Source of the DNA: Rhodanobacteraceae bacterium
Lineage (GTDB): Bacteria; Pseudomonadota; Gammaproteobacteria; Xanthomonadales; SZUA-5
Assembly: GCA_024234055.1 (NCBI GenBank)
Contig: JACKOW010000010.1
Location: 1-64,000, forward strand
DNA: 64,000 bases
Direction of reading: 5' to 3'
Shown in pieces: positions 1 through 8,467 of the stretch (positions are counted from its first letter, which is position 1; the number at the start of each line of letters is the position of its first letter). Position numbers and translations under genes: made by a program. The notes under the pieces are model-generated. The model saw only the letters and a list, made by a program, of their open reading frames with translations, searched no databases and was not told the origin of the DNA.

Positions 1-50
1 AGCAATCCAGTCGCTTGCGCGTGTGCATCTGGATTGCTTCGCTGCGCTCT
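1..50. repeat. Extragenic palindrome, AGCAATCCAG family
   Basis: Bases 1–10 (AGCAATCCAG) are the exact inverted complement of 29–38, followed by CGCTGCGCTC. It is the partial, inverted copy of a family seen complete at 29732–29826 and 34249–34343, where GAGCGCAGCGACGAAGCAAT precedes the same palindrome. It may be cut by the window edge. Confidence 0.7.
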
Positions 51-59
51 CCATGAACG

Positions 60-149
60 CGTCATTCCCGCGAAAAGCCTGCCCCCGCGAAGGCGTGGGG
101 CGGGAATCCAGATAAAGCGGACTGGATCCCCGCCTTCGCGGAGATGACG
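60..149. repeat. Extragenic palindrome, CGTCATTCCCGCG type
   Basis: CGTCATTCCCGCG at the left is matched in inverted form by CGCGGAGATGACG at the right, with internal GGCGGGAATCCAG and CTGGATCCCCGCC arms. Sequences of this kind are scattered between genes in many beta- and gammaproteobacteria. It is flanked by CCATGAAC and GTTCATGG, a second outer inverted repeat also present around the copy at 34249–34343. Confidence 0.7.
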
Positions 150-226
150 GTGGAGGTTCATGGCTTGTGGGCATTTGAGCGAAGGAACTGATGGCTCTCA
201 ATGACGCCGATTTCGGTCTGTTGTAG

Positions 227-244
227 GTCCAGACGAGTCTGGAC
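227..244. repeat. GTCCAGAC–GTCTGGAC palindrome
   Basis: A perfect 18-bp palindrome (8-bp arms, 2-bp centre) preceded by GTAG. The same core recurs at about 9014–9039, 24026–24094, 42036–42145, 49116–49205 and, in degenerate form, 29838–29905 and 30930–31010, so it is a dispersed repeat module of this genome. Confidence 0.75.
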
Positions 245-264
245 CCACAAAGCCCATCGCCTTT

Positions 265-352
265 CCCGTGCCCCGTGCCCCGTGCCCCGTGCCCCGTGCC
301 CCGTGCCCCGTGCCCCGACAACCGACAACCGACAACCGACAACCGACAACCG
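265..352. repeat. Two adjacent heptamer tandem arrays (CCCGTGC)n and (GACAACC)n
   Basis: About seven copies of CCCGTGC (265–316) run directly into five copies of GACAACC (317–351). Both have a 7-bp period but unrelated sequence. The block ends about 47 bp before the ATG of the glutathione S-transferase gene, so it occupies that gene's upstream region. No spacer structure, so not CRISPR. Confidence 0.85.
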
Positions 353-398
353 GCGTTATTCTGCGCTGGTCCTCATGCCGAATTCTGGAGCCAAGCCC

Positions 399-1031
399 AT
401 GTACACCCTCTACTACGCCCCAGGTGCCGCCAGTCTGGTGGTGCATTGGTTGTTGCTCGAAGTCGGCGCCGAACACGCCTTGAAGAAGGTCGATCTGCAA
501 GCCGGGGAACAGCGTTCGGCGGACTATCTCAAGCTCAATCCGAATGGCGTGGTACCGACGCTGATCGTCGATGGCGCGCCGGTGGCCGAATGCGCTGCCC
601 TGGTGCTGCTGCTGGCCGAGCGTCATCCCGAGGCCAATCTGGCGCCGGCACCGGGCAGTGCGCAGCGCGCGACCTATCTGCAATGGACCCTGTATCTGGC
701 CAACACCCTGCAACCCGCTTTTCGGACCTGGTTCTATCCCGGCGAGGCGGCCGGCGAGAGCCATGCCGATCTGGCCAAAGCCTCGGCGCAGGCGCGCATC
801 GAGCAGGTCTTCGAGCGCCTGGACGCGCATCTGCGTGAGCACGGTCCGTATTTCTGCGGGGAGCAACTCACGGCGCTGGACTTCTACGCCACGATGTTGA
901 TGCGCTGGTCCCGCAACATGCCCAAACCCGCCACTGATTGGCCGGCGCTGACCGCGCTGGCGGCGCGCATGAAGGCCCGACCCAGTTTCAAGCGCTTGTA
1001 TGAGAGCGAGGGCTTGACCGAGTGGGCCTGA
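399..1031 (+). CDS. Glutathione S-transferase family protein
   Basis: A 210-residue cytoplasmic protein. The N-terminus (MYTLYYAPGAASLVVHW) is the thioredoxin-like domain start typical of bacterial GSTs, in which the Tyr/Ser near residue 5–12 contacts glutathione. Residues around 50–70 carry the VPTLIVDG and A-E-C segments corresponding to the conserved cis-Pro loop and the glutathione-binding Glu/Ser position. Residues from about 90 form the all-helical C-terminal domain. Length is normal for the family. The start at 399 is chosen over ATG 375 because GGAG lies 8 nt upstream and the protein then begins as the family does. Substrate is unknown. Convergent with the aspartic protease across a repeat array. 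Confidence 0.88.
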   Translation: MYTLYYAPGAASLVVHWLLLEVGAEHALKKVDLQAGEQRSADYLKLNPNGVVPTLIVDGAPVAECAALVLLLAERHPEANLAPAPGSAQRATYLQWTLYLANTLQPAFRTWFYPGEAAGESHADLAKASAQARIEQVFERLDAHLREHGPYFCGEQLTALDFYATMLMRWSRNMPKPATDWPALTALAARMKARPSFKRLYESEGLTEWA

Positions 1032-1043
1032 GCTTGCCGCAGG

Positions 1044-1321
1044 CCCTGCCGAGCAAGCTCGGCACGTGACAGCCTCGTACGGCCTTGCCTTTCGTAGAGC
1101 GGAGCTTGCTCCGCTGCTTTGGCTGGGCTTGTGCTCTTCCATCCCGGCCGAAGAGCCGCAGACCCTGCCGAGCAAGCTCGGCACGTGACAGCCTCGTACG
1201 GCATTGCCTATCGTAGAGCGGAGCTTGCTCCGCTGCTTTGGCTGGGCTTGTGCTCTTCCATCCCGGCCGAAGAGCCGCAGGCCCTGCCGAGCAAGCTCGG
1301 CACGTGACAGCCTCGTACGTC
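1044..1321. repeat. 119-bp tandem repeat array of alternating palindromes
   Basis: The unit begins with CCCTGCCGAGCAAGCTCGGC at 1044, 1163 and 1282, a period of 119 bp (about 2.3 copies). Each full unit contains two palindromes, GCCGAGCAAGCTCGGC and AGCGGAGCTTGCTCCGCT, whose central loops are inverted versions of each other. It lies between two convergent genes, so it may act as a bidirectional terminator. A related two-copy array follows rho at 59374–59590. Confidence 0.9.
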
Positions 1322-1339
1322 GTCGCTCTGTCGGCTGCT

Positions 1340-2578
1340 TCACTCCCGCGCCTTGGCGACCTTCAGGGCGCCCAAGCCAACGATGCGACGGTCGAAGATG
1401 CAGTAACGGCCGGCCAGCAAGGGCAGTCCGAGCAGGCTTTGATCGGGCCAGTTCGGCAGCTGCGACATCAGCAGAAAGATGGATTGCCCGGCTTTGAGCG
1501 CGTTGTGCGGCCAATAGTCTTCCGGATCGCAGCGCAGGTGCACCTCGCCACCGCTCGATGACTCCAGAAAGAAGTGCAACTCCGGCCAGTCGCGGTGCTT
1601 GATCTGACTGTTGGGCAAGCCCTCTTCGCTCTGGAAGGCCTGCTGAAAGCGTTCGATCAGCACGGACAAATTGGGATCGTGAGCGTGGAAGGCCTTCAGT
1701 ACTTCGCTGTAGAGCGTCTGCTGCAGGACGACAAAGCTGCAGCCAGTGTCGAAAATGGCATTGCTGCCGGCGCGGCTGAGGTCCTTTTCCGCCAGGGGTG
1801 GGGCCTCGATGCGCGGGCCGGATCCCACCTGGATGGCGATCAGATGGGCGTTGTAATAGAGATCATGGACGATGCGAATGCTCTGCACCGGGCCTTGATA
1901 GAGGGATTGGCATTGCTCGCCGCCGCCCAGCACCAACAAGCCGCTGTTCAGCGAATCACCCAGCAGCTGTGTCGCACTCGATCGCTCGTGCAGCACATGT
2001 ACCAACGCCCGTCGAATGACCATCGCGAACACATTGGGCAGCACGCCTTCCTGCTCCAGGGCCGTGAAGCAAGGGGTCACTTCGACCCGGGGCTGCTGTC
2101 GCGCCAGCGTACGAAAGGCCGTCAGATCGTCATCGAAGGGCCAGGGCCAGGTGCTCGCCGGCGTCACCCCGGTCTGGGTGAGGTAGGCGTCGAAATCGTA
2201 GGCACCGTCCAGCCCGCGGTAGGCCAGTCCGAACAGGCCGTCAGCGTCGCGAAAATTCTGTGCCGCTGATTCCACCAGCGCCAGCGGCGTGGCGCCGATC
2301 ACGCGCTCGTGCTGGCCATCGCCCAGCGTGATCTGCGAGTGCAGCACCGGCCCGGCCCAGCTGCCCTGGCCGTAGCGGATGGTTTGCGCCAGGCTGGTCA
2401 ATCCGCGTGCTTCATCGGCATGGGGATCATAGGCATGGGGCAGGACCACCAGCGTGCTGCTGCCGGTATCCAGCAGCAGGTTGGCAATGCGTTGCTGGCT
2501 GCCCAGCTTGACCGCAACGCTGTAGGCGCCCTGGGCGTAGGCCAGAGTGGTGCGCAGTTCCACGGTACGAGCAGCCAT
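1340..2578 (-). CDS. Pepsin-family (A1) aspartic protease
   Basis: A 412-residue protein with both catalytic aspartate motifs of the bilobal pepsin fold: DTGSS with Asp37 in the first lobe, and DTGCS in the second. The flap sequence RYGQGSWAG at about residues 68–76 matches the pepsin flap tyrosine and G-x-G-S. Start 2578 is chosen because revcomp AGGAG lies 7 nt upstream; the reading frame extends further but without family similarity. No signal peptide or membrane segment is visible, so it may be cytoplasmic, as reported for the Shewanella homologue shewasin. Two-lobed A1 proteases are mostly eukaryotic and sparse in bacteria. Substrate unknown. Divergent from the DUF1223 gene. Confidence 0.85.
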   Translation of the reverse strand: MAARTVELRTTLAYAQGAYSVAVKLGSQQRIANLLLDTGSSTLVVLPHAYDPHADEARGLTSLAQTIRYGQGSWAGPVLHSQITLGDGQHERVIGATPLALVESAAQNFRDADGLFGLAYRGLDGAYDFDAYLTQTGVTPASTWPWPFDDDLTAFRTLARQQPRVEVTPCFTALEQEGVLPNVFAMVIRRALVHVLHERSSATQLLGDSLNSGLLVLGGGEQCQSLYQGPVQSIRIVHDLYYNAHLIAIQVGSGPRIEAPPLAEKDLSRAGSNAIFDTGCSFVVLQQTLYSEVLKAFHAHDPNLSVLIERFQQAFQSEEGLPNSQIKHRDWPELHFFLESSSGGEVHLRCDPEDYWPHNALKAGQSIFLLMSQLPNWPDQSLLGLPLLAGRYCIFDRRIVGLGALKVAKARE

Positions 2579-2741
2579 CGTCAACTCCTGCCTGTGTCGG
2601 CGGAATTGTCGCTGTTGCCGAGCATCCGTGGAACCGATCGTGGCTGAAAGACAGCGCGCATCGCCCCGCCGCGACCGGGACCGCCTCCGAAAGCCGTGTG
2701 CCCCGAACACGGTCTGCTTCTGCAACTCGGGAGTCGATCGC

Positions 2742-3482
2742 ATGCGCATTCTTGCTCTGGCCGTTCTGTCCACACTGACCGCTGCAGATCTGGCGGCCGA
2801 ACCCTTGAGCTGCGAGCTCAGCGCCAAGGGCGCACCGCCGCAGCGGGTCGAGCTCTACACCAGCGAGGGCTGCAGTTCATGCCCCGCCGCGGATCGCTGG
2901 CTATCTGGAATGCCGACCGTCGACGAACGCCTGCTGCTGGCCTTCCATGTCGACTACTGGGACGATCTGGGCTGGCCCGATCGCTTCGCCGACGGCCGCC
3001 ATGCGCAGCGCCAGCGCGAGATTGCCGCACGGGCGCGCAGTCGCACCGTCTACACGCCGGAGATCGCCGTGGAAGGTCGTGAGTTCCGCGGCTGGCGCCA
3101 GGGGCTGCCGGAACCGGTGGCGGTGGCCGGGCCAAGCCTGTCGGCGCGGATTCGCATGGACGCCGGCCTGGCCGTGGACCTGCTGCCGGGCGCCGGCTTT
3201 CCAGCCGACGCCAAGGCCCATCTGGCGATTACCGAGGACGCTTTGTACACCGAAGTGCGCGCCGGCGAAAACCGCGGCCAGCGATTGCGCCACGATCACG
3301 TCGTCCGCGCCTTTGCCCAGGCCGGGCCTTTGTCGCGACGAATCAGCGTGAATTTGCCGGCCGACCTGGACCGCGCTCGGGCACGCCTGAATCTGTGGAT
3401 CGAGGATGCGCAGGGGCGAACCGTGCAAGGGCTCAGCGTCGCCCTCGACCAGTGCGCCGCAGCGGCCGAGGGCGGCGGCTGA
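2742..3482 (+). CDS. Secreted DUF1223 (thioredoxin-fold) protein
   Basis: A 246-residue protein with an N-terminal signal peptide (MRILALAVLSTLTAADLAAE). It carries the DUF1223 hallmark ELYTSEGCSSCP followed by AADRWL, HVDYWD.LGWPDRF and the RQ.....A...R..VYTPE segment. The fold is thioredoxin-like with a CSSC motif at about residues 46–49, suggesting a periplasmic thiol/disulfide role. The biochemical function of the family is not established. GGGAG 8 nt upstream supports the ATG at 2742. It is divergent from the pepsin-like gene with about 160 bp between starts. Confidence 0.88.
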   Translation: MRILALAVLSTLTAADLAAEPLSCELSAKGAPPQRVELYTSEGCSSCPAADRWLSGMPTVDERLLLAFHVDYWDDLGWPDRFADGRHAQRQREIAARARSRTVYTPEIAVEGREFRGWRQGLPEPVAVAGPSLSARIRMDAGLAVDLLPGAGFPADAKAHLAITEDALYTEVRAGENRGQRLRHDHVVRAFAQAGPLSRRISVNLPADLDRARARLNLWIEDAQGRTVQGLSVALDQCAAAAEGGG

Positions 3483-3576
3483 CCGGGAACCTGCGACGCC
3501 TGGACAGCCGGCGTTACCCTGCACCCCGGCAAGGGCCAATTCGGCGGCTCAGCACGGAGGCCGCCGCCGGCTGGAT

Positions 3577-5712
3577 TCAGTCGTCATTGCGGCTCAAGAT
3601 CGTGATCGGACTGACCTCAGCGTCTTCGACATCCCGCGTGGACGCGATCCAGACCGGCGTCGGCAGGCTTCTTTCGCCCGCCAGCGCGGCCGCCTTCTGC
3701 TGGACGCTGGAGATGTCGTCAGCATCTCCCCGGGCCATGGCCAGTCGCAGGGCCATCGACCGGGCCTCGAAACTCTGTTCGATGCGGACCGGGTCATGAG
3801 CCTTCAATTCGTCCAGCACCCTGGTCGCTGCCGCCAAATCACCGCGCTCAATCAACAAGTCCAGCAGGGACTCGGCAGCCAGCTGCATGCGATAGAGCTG
3901 ATTGGCTTGGCGCGCTTGCCGGAACCCTGCGCGCAGCTCGGATTCGGCATCAACAGCCTTGCCCTGCATCCACAACCAGCGGCCACGCGCGATGTGGGCC
4001 AGAGGCAATTGAGCTTGCTCCAGAATCGCCAGTTGATCGGCGGCTGGATCGGGTGCCAGTCGGCCGGCCGACGCCAGCTTGTGCGCGGCGGTTACCCACA
4101 GCAGCAAGGCGCCGTCGCGGTTCTCCAGCAACAGATTGCTCGGACAGTTCAGCACATCGTTGTGAAATTCCTCGTTGGCAGCGGCCAGCGCCTGATCGTA
4201 CTCGCCGGCTGCAAGGTGGTAGATCGCCGGAATCACCTTGCCGCGCTCGCCGCCTTGGGCGTCGGCCTCTTCCAGCAGGGAGGCGGCTTCGCGCAACCGG
4301 CCCAGGCCGGTCATGACCAGCGCCCGCAGTTGCAGGGTGGCGCCCCGGCGCTCGCTGTCGGGGGCATCCTGCAACAGCTGAATGCTCCGGTCACTGCTGG
4401 CCAGGGCATCATTCCATCGCAGCAGTTCGATCTGAATCTTGGTCGCGGTGTTGCGGGCGAACAGCTCCCGTATCGGATCCTGGAAGGTGTGATACAGGCC
4501 GGCAATCTCGTCGATCTGCTCCAGCGCTTCGCTCATCCGCCCCATGCGCATCCACACCCGAGCCAGGCTGACCCGCAGGTCGGCTGCAAGAGCGTCATCA
4601 CCGATGCTCTGGTACAGATTTCGGGCGCGACTGATGTCCACCAGCGCTGCATCCAACTGATCGGTTTGTACCAGCGCGTTGCCGCGCACGCGCAAGGCGT
4701 GGGCCAGCACCGTGGCCGGAACGTTCCGACCGTCCCTGTCGGCAGCGTCCAGCAAATCCATCGCCTGCTGGGCTGGCGCCAGGATGTCACTACCGGGCTT
4801 GCGCATGCGGTAGCGCAGCGTGCTGCGCAAGCCGAGCAGCTGGGCCTGCCAGACCCGATCAGCGGCGAGCTCGGCCTGCTTCAGCTGTTGATTCAGTAGT
4901 TCTTCTGCGCGCGGGAAGCGTCCTCGAGCGATCGCCAGCTCGATGGCCAGAATGTGCGCCTCAGGTGCACTGGCCCACAACGCCGGCAAGCGTGCCAGGC
5001 CTTCGCGGACGTATTCGTACCGGGCCTGACGGAAAGCGACCTTGAGATCCTGCAGCGGATCGTTCACTGCAATCCGTGTCGTGGATTCAGACATCGTGGA
5101 TCTGGACACCTGGTAAGGCGGGTAGTCACGCAAGTGCAGGGCGAGCGCAGCCAATATCAGGAGCATCAGGGCGCCGCCGATGAGCCAAACCGGCCGTGGC
5201 CAGCCAGCCGACGTGGGCCGCCGGCTAGCCGCTCGGTCGGGTTGAGCGTGCGTCGAGGCCGCCGCCGCTGCTGTCGTCGACAACTCCACCAGGGCGGCGC
5301 TGGGTGGGATGACCGCCGGTTCCGGTGCCGGACTCGGCGCCATCAGCTCAGGCTCCGGCAATGGGCTCTGGAACACGGCTCCGGGCTGTGGGACGCTGCA
5401 ATCGATTTCCACCACCGGACCCGTCCAGTGGTATCCCATGCCAGGCACTGTGCGGATGAATCGCTGCCTTGCGCCGTCGTCTGCCAACAAGCGCCTGGCG
5501 GCGAGGACCACCTGGGCCAATTGATTGTCGGAGACATTGGGACGCCCCCAGAGCTTGAGGATCAACTCATCGCGACCTATGGCGCGCTCGCGGTGCTCCA
5601 CCAGATAGCGGATGCACTCGAAGACCCGGCGCGGCACTTCCGTCGGCAAGCCCTGCCGGGTCAACATCATCGCCGCCGGATCCAGCGTGTAATCGTCAAA
5701 GCAGTAACGCAT
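3577..5712 (-). CDS. CadC-like membrane-anchored transcriptional regulator with TPR domain
   Basis: About 711 residues. Residues 1–105 form an OmpR/PhoB-type winged helix (YTLDPAAMML, RRVFECIRYLVEHRERAIGRDEL, VSDNQLAQVV, IRTVPGMGYHW). A Pro/Ala-rich linker leads to one transmembrane segment (about 175–195, GGALMLLILAALALHL). The remainder is a periplasmic helical-repeat region resembling TPRs. This architecture is that of one-component ToxR/CadC-type regulators that sense outside the cytoplasm and bind DNA inside. The target and signal are unknown. GTG (5715) and ATG (5712) are both possible, behind a GGGGGAAG. It is convergent with the DUF1223 gene. Confidence 0.85.
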   Translation of the reverse strand: MRYCFDDYTLDPAAMMLTRQGLPTEVPRRVFECIRYLVEHRERAIGRDELILKLWGRPNVSDNQLAQVVLAARRLLADDGARQRFIRTVPGMGYHWTGPVVEIDCSVPQPGAVFQSPLPEPELMAPSPAPEPAVIPPSAALVELSTTAAAAASTHAQPDRAASRRPTSAGWPRPVWLIGGALMLLILAALALHLRDYPPYQVSRSTMSESTTRIAVNDPLQDLKVAFRQARYEYVREGLARLPALWASAPEAHILAIELAIARGRFPRAEELLNQQLKQAELAADRVWQAQLLGLRSTLRYRMRKPGSDILAPAQQAMDLLDAADRDGRNVPATVLAHALRVRGNALVQTDQLDAALVDISRARNLYQSIGDDALAADLRVSLARVWMRMGRMSEALEQIDEIAGLYHTFQDPIRELFARNTATKIQIELLRWNDALASSDRSIQLLQDAPDSERRGATLQLRALVMTGLGRLREAASLLEEADAQGGERGKVIPAIYHLAAGEYDQALAAANEEFHNDVLNCPSNLLLENRDGALLLWVTAAHKLASAGRLAPDPAADQLAILEQAQLPLAHIARGRWLWMQGKAVDAESELRAGFRQARQANQLYRMQLAAESLLDLLIERGDLAAATRVLDELKAHDPVRIEQSFEARSMALRLAMARGDADDISSVQQKAAALAGERSLPTPVWIASTRDVEDAEVSPITILSRNDD

Positions 5713-5966
5713 CACTTCCCCCCAACGGTCATGTCAGAAGCACCGGCGCGAGCCCCCACTCGCCGGGTGTATTGGGAACCAGGAGCGGGTCTGAGCGCCA
5801 TGGTGGCGCGTCCCGATTCGCTGATATTCGAGAGGATTCCAGGAAAATGTCGACAAGCCCCGTGACCACAGGGATCGCGGCTTGAGATAGGGATTCAAGC
5901 GATCTCGATGGGACTCGTTCTTGTAGGAATGCAATCAATCACCCAACGGGCGTTGCCTGCCCGTGG

Positions 5967-6040
5967 GTAGGAGCGACCTTGCGTCGCGACCACGGACCCA
6001 CGTGATCGCGTCACTGGTCGCGCCGCGAGGGCGCTCCTAC
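5967..6040. repeat. REP-like palindrome, GTAGGAGCGACC family, copy 1
   Basis: GTAGGAGCGACCTTGCGTCG at the left pairs imperfectly with GTCGCGCCGCGAGGGCGCTC and CTAC at the right, giving a 74-bp hairpin-forming unit. About 300 bp of the surrounding gap (5716–6161) holds only this repeat and its twin; I see no gene there. Confidence 0.85.
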
Positions 6041-6061
6041 GGAAGACGGGTATCGCCTGCG

Positions 6062-6135
6062 GTAGGAGCGACCTTGCGTCGCGATCACGGACCCACGTGA
6101 TTGCGTCACCGGTCGCGCCGCGAGGGTGCTCCTAC
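6062..6135. repeat. REP-like palindrome, GTAGGAGCGACC family, copy 2
   Basis: Same orientation, same 74-bp length and nearly the same sequence as the copy 95 bp earlier, so the two form a tandem pair downstream of dsbC (which is read on the other strand and ends at 6162). Half copies of this family occur at 25280–25303 and 44447–44773. Confidence 0.85.
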
Positions 6136-6161
6136 GGGAGTCGGGCTAGACCAGCGTATCG

Positions 6162-6878
6162 CTACGGCGCGGCTTCCAGCTGCGCCAACAGCTGTTCGGG
6201 CGGCACATATCCGAGCAGCATGGCACCTGATTCGGTGACGATGGTGGGCGTGCTGCCCACGCCAATGCGTTGGCCCAGCTGGAATTCCTCGCGGACGGGA
6301 TTGGGGCAGATCTTCGGCGGCGGCAACTGCCCCTGCTTGGCCAGGGTCAGCGCCTTCTGCTGGTCGTCGGCGCACCACACTGACACCGCGTTGTCGTAGG
6401 AAGGTGAATCCAGGCCGCCACGCGGGAACAGCAGGTATTCCACGCTGATGCCGACCGCGTTGTAGTCGGCCATCTGCTCGTGCAGCTTGCGGCAATAGCC
6501 ACAGTCCAGATCGGTGAACACGGTGATGGTGTGCTTGGGCTCTGCCGCCGGGAAGGCGATGCGTTGTTCGGGACCAATGCTTGCCAATGCCTGCTGGCGG
6601 CGTACCGATCGCGCCACTTCGGTGAGATTCTTGCGACCGTCGACATCCCAGAGCACGCCGCTCATCAGAAACTTGCCGTCGGCGCTGACGTAGACATCGT
6701 TGCCGGCGACCACGGCCTGATAAATCCCCGGCATCGGCGCCGGTTGCACCGACTCGATCACGGCATCGGGTGCCAACCGGGCGATGGCTTTTCGAACCTG
6801 ATCTTCATCGGCGGTGCCGGCCCAGCATGCGGCCCCACTGGTCGCCAGGACCATCGCCACTGTCACGCGCGTCATCAT
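6162..6878 (-). CDS. dsbC: Thiol:disulfide interchange protein DsbC
   Basis: A 239-residue periplasmic disulfide isomerase. Residues 1–20 are a signal peptide. Residues 22–95 form the DsbC N-terminal dimerisation domain (IYQAVVAGNDVYVSADGKFLMSG is characteristic). The thioredoxin-fold domain carries the CGYC active site at 126–129 and the cis-proline loop GVGSTPTIV near the C-terminus. DsbC isomerises wrong disulfides and is kept reduced by DsbD, which is not in the window. Start ATG 6878 is preceded by GGAG at 6 nt spacing; ATG 6875 directly follows and is an alternative. It is divergent from the DUF1111 gene. Confidence 0.93.
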   Translation of the reverse strand: MMTRVTVAMVLATSGAACWAGTADEDQVRKAIARLAPDAVIESVQPAPMPGIYQAVVAGNDVYVSADGKFLMSGVLWDVDGRKNLTEVARSVRRQQALASIGPEQRIAFPAAEPKHTITVFTDLDCGYCRKLHEQMADYNAVGISVEYLLFPRGGLDSPSYDNAVSVWCADDQQKALTLAKQGQLPPPKICPNPVREEFQLGQRIGVGSTPTIVTESGAMLLGYVPPEQLLAQLEAAP

Positions 6879-7140
6879 GCTCGTCTCCATTTTGTGCAGC
6901 TGCCCCATCGGCAGTGCGGCAAAGAGCCCAGGAATGCGAATGAAGTTTCAGCCGGCGGGCGCCAGAGACCTGCGTATGCGCTGAAACGAGGCCCTGGCAC
7001 GCCGGAGCGTGTCCACCGTGAGCTCGATCACAGCCTGGGGAAAGTGCGGGTTTTCTCCACAATTGCTGCAAACCGGCTGCGCAATTGGCCTTGATGGTGG
7101 GCTAGCCGGGCTGTTCCGGCGACCGCTGGCGAGGTGCGTG

Positions 7141-8382
7141 ATGCGTTATCGACGATCCTGGATAGTGGCCGGTCTGTGCGCCAGCGCACTCGCTGTGAGC
7201 GCCGCAGCCTGGGCGCAGAACCCCGGACAGCGCCCCGCCGAACGCCCGCGCGGTGATCCGGCGCAGGCCGACGCCCGTGGCGGTGGCACACGATTCGGCG
7301 ATGCGCTGCCGGGCCTCAGCGCCGCCGAGTTCGCTGAATTTGCCGCAGGCAAGGCCGAGTTCATCAATGTCGAGGACGTCGAAGGCGGGCTCGGGCCGAT
7401 CTTCAACAACAGCTCCTGCGTGTCCTGTCACGGCATTCCTGCGGTCGGCGGCAGCAGCTCGGCGCTCGTGACCCGATTTGGCCTCAGCAGTGCCAACGGT
7501 TTCGATCCACTGGCATCCCTCGGCGGTTCGCTGCTGCAGGCCATGGCGATTGATCCCGCCGTGCAGGAGATCGTGCCTCCGTCGGCCAATGTCATTGCTG
7601 AACGGCAGTCGACGCCGCTGTTTGGCCTGGGACTGATCGAGGCGATTCCGGACCGCGCCATCGTCGACGGTGCGCGTCGGATCAAGCCCTTCGGCGTCCG
7701 CGGTCGCCCTGCTGAGGTCGTGGACGTGGCGACTGGCCAGGCCCGCATCGGCCACTTTGGCTGGAAGGCGCAACTGGCGACCCTGCTCGACTTTGCCGGC
7801 GATGCGTATCTGAACGAGATGGGCGTGACCAGTCGTCTGTTTCCGCACGAGAACGCGCCCAACGGCGACCTGGCGCTGTTGGCGCAGTACGATCTGGTGG
7901 CCGACCCCGAGGACGAGGTTGATCCGGTCAGCGGCAAGGGCGATATCGATTTTGCCGCCGATTTCATGCGTCTGCTGGCGCCACCACCGCCAGGTCGGTC
8001 GTCGGGGTCGGCCAGCCGGGGTGAATTCGTGTTCGAGCAGGTGGGCTGCGCGCTCTGCCACACCCCCGTGTTGATGAGTGGTCCGAGCCCGATCCGGGCG
8101 CTGGATCGCAAGCCGGTGGCCTTGTATTCGGATCTGCTGCTGCACGATATGGGCGCGCTCGGCGACGGCATTGCCCAGGGTGATGCCGGACCCACGGAAA
8201 TGAAGACGCCTCCTCTGTGGGGCGCACGGGTCAGCGCACCCTATCTGCATGATGGTCGCGCAGGCACGCTGGACCAGGCCATCCGCCTGCACGACGGCGA
8301 GGCCCGGGTGGTGCGCGACCGCTATCTGCAACTCAACCGTGACGCACAGCGACAGCTCGTCGATTTCGTCGAAACCCTGTGA
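7141..8382 (+). CDS. Di-haem oxidoreductase-like protein (DUF1111)
   Basis: A 413-residue exported c-type cytochrome. A signal peptide ends near residue 25 (AAAWAQ). Two haem-binding CxxCH motifs are visible: CVSCH at 93–97 and CALCH at 303–307. The TPPLWGARVSAPYLHDGRAGTL segment near the C-terminus is typical of the DUF1111/‘putative thiol oxidoreductase’ group related to di-haem peroxidases. Family members often sit near imelysin-type iron-uptake genes, but no imelysin gene lies here. Its electron donor and substrate cannot be read from the sequence. GAGG precedes the ATG by 7 nt. Confidence 0.87.
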   Translation: MRYRRSWIVAGLCASALAVSAAAWAQNPGQRPAERPRGDPAQADARGGGTRFGDALPGLSAAEFAEFAAGKAEFINVEDVEGGLGPIFNNSSCVSCHGIPAVGGSSSALVTRFGLSSANGFDPLASLGGSLLQAMAIDPAVQEIVPPSANVIAERQSTPLFGLGLIEAIPDRAIVDGARRIKPFGVRGRPAEVVDVATGQARIGHFGWKAQLATLLDFAGDAYLNEMGVTSRLFPHENAPNGDLALLAQYDLVADPEDEVDPVSGKGDIDFAADFMRLLAPPPPGRSSGSASRGEFVFEQVGCALCHTPVLMSGPSPIRALDRKPVALYSDLLLHDMGALGDGIAQGDAGPTEMKTPPLWGARVSAPYLHDGRAGTLDQAIRLHDGEARVVRDRYLQLNRDAQRQLVDFVETL

Positions 8383-8467
8383 AAAGCGCCCAATTTCACC
8401 GACCAAGGTGACGCGCAAACCGATCTCCGTGCTATCACAGGCACTCTCAGGGAATCGGACTCGAGTC

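Noticed and set aside
265..352. Heptamer arrays as a CRISPR or an in-frame protein extension of the GST
   Set aside because: The repeats are contiguous with no spacers. Although the frame is open through them, the ribosome-binding site and family N-terminus place the start at 399.
2547..2741. Upstream extension of the DUF1223 protein
   Set aside because: The extra 65 residues are Arg/Cys-rich and overlap the control region of the divergent protease; ATG 2742 starts a normal signal peptide with a good ribosome-binding site.
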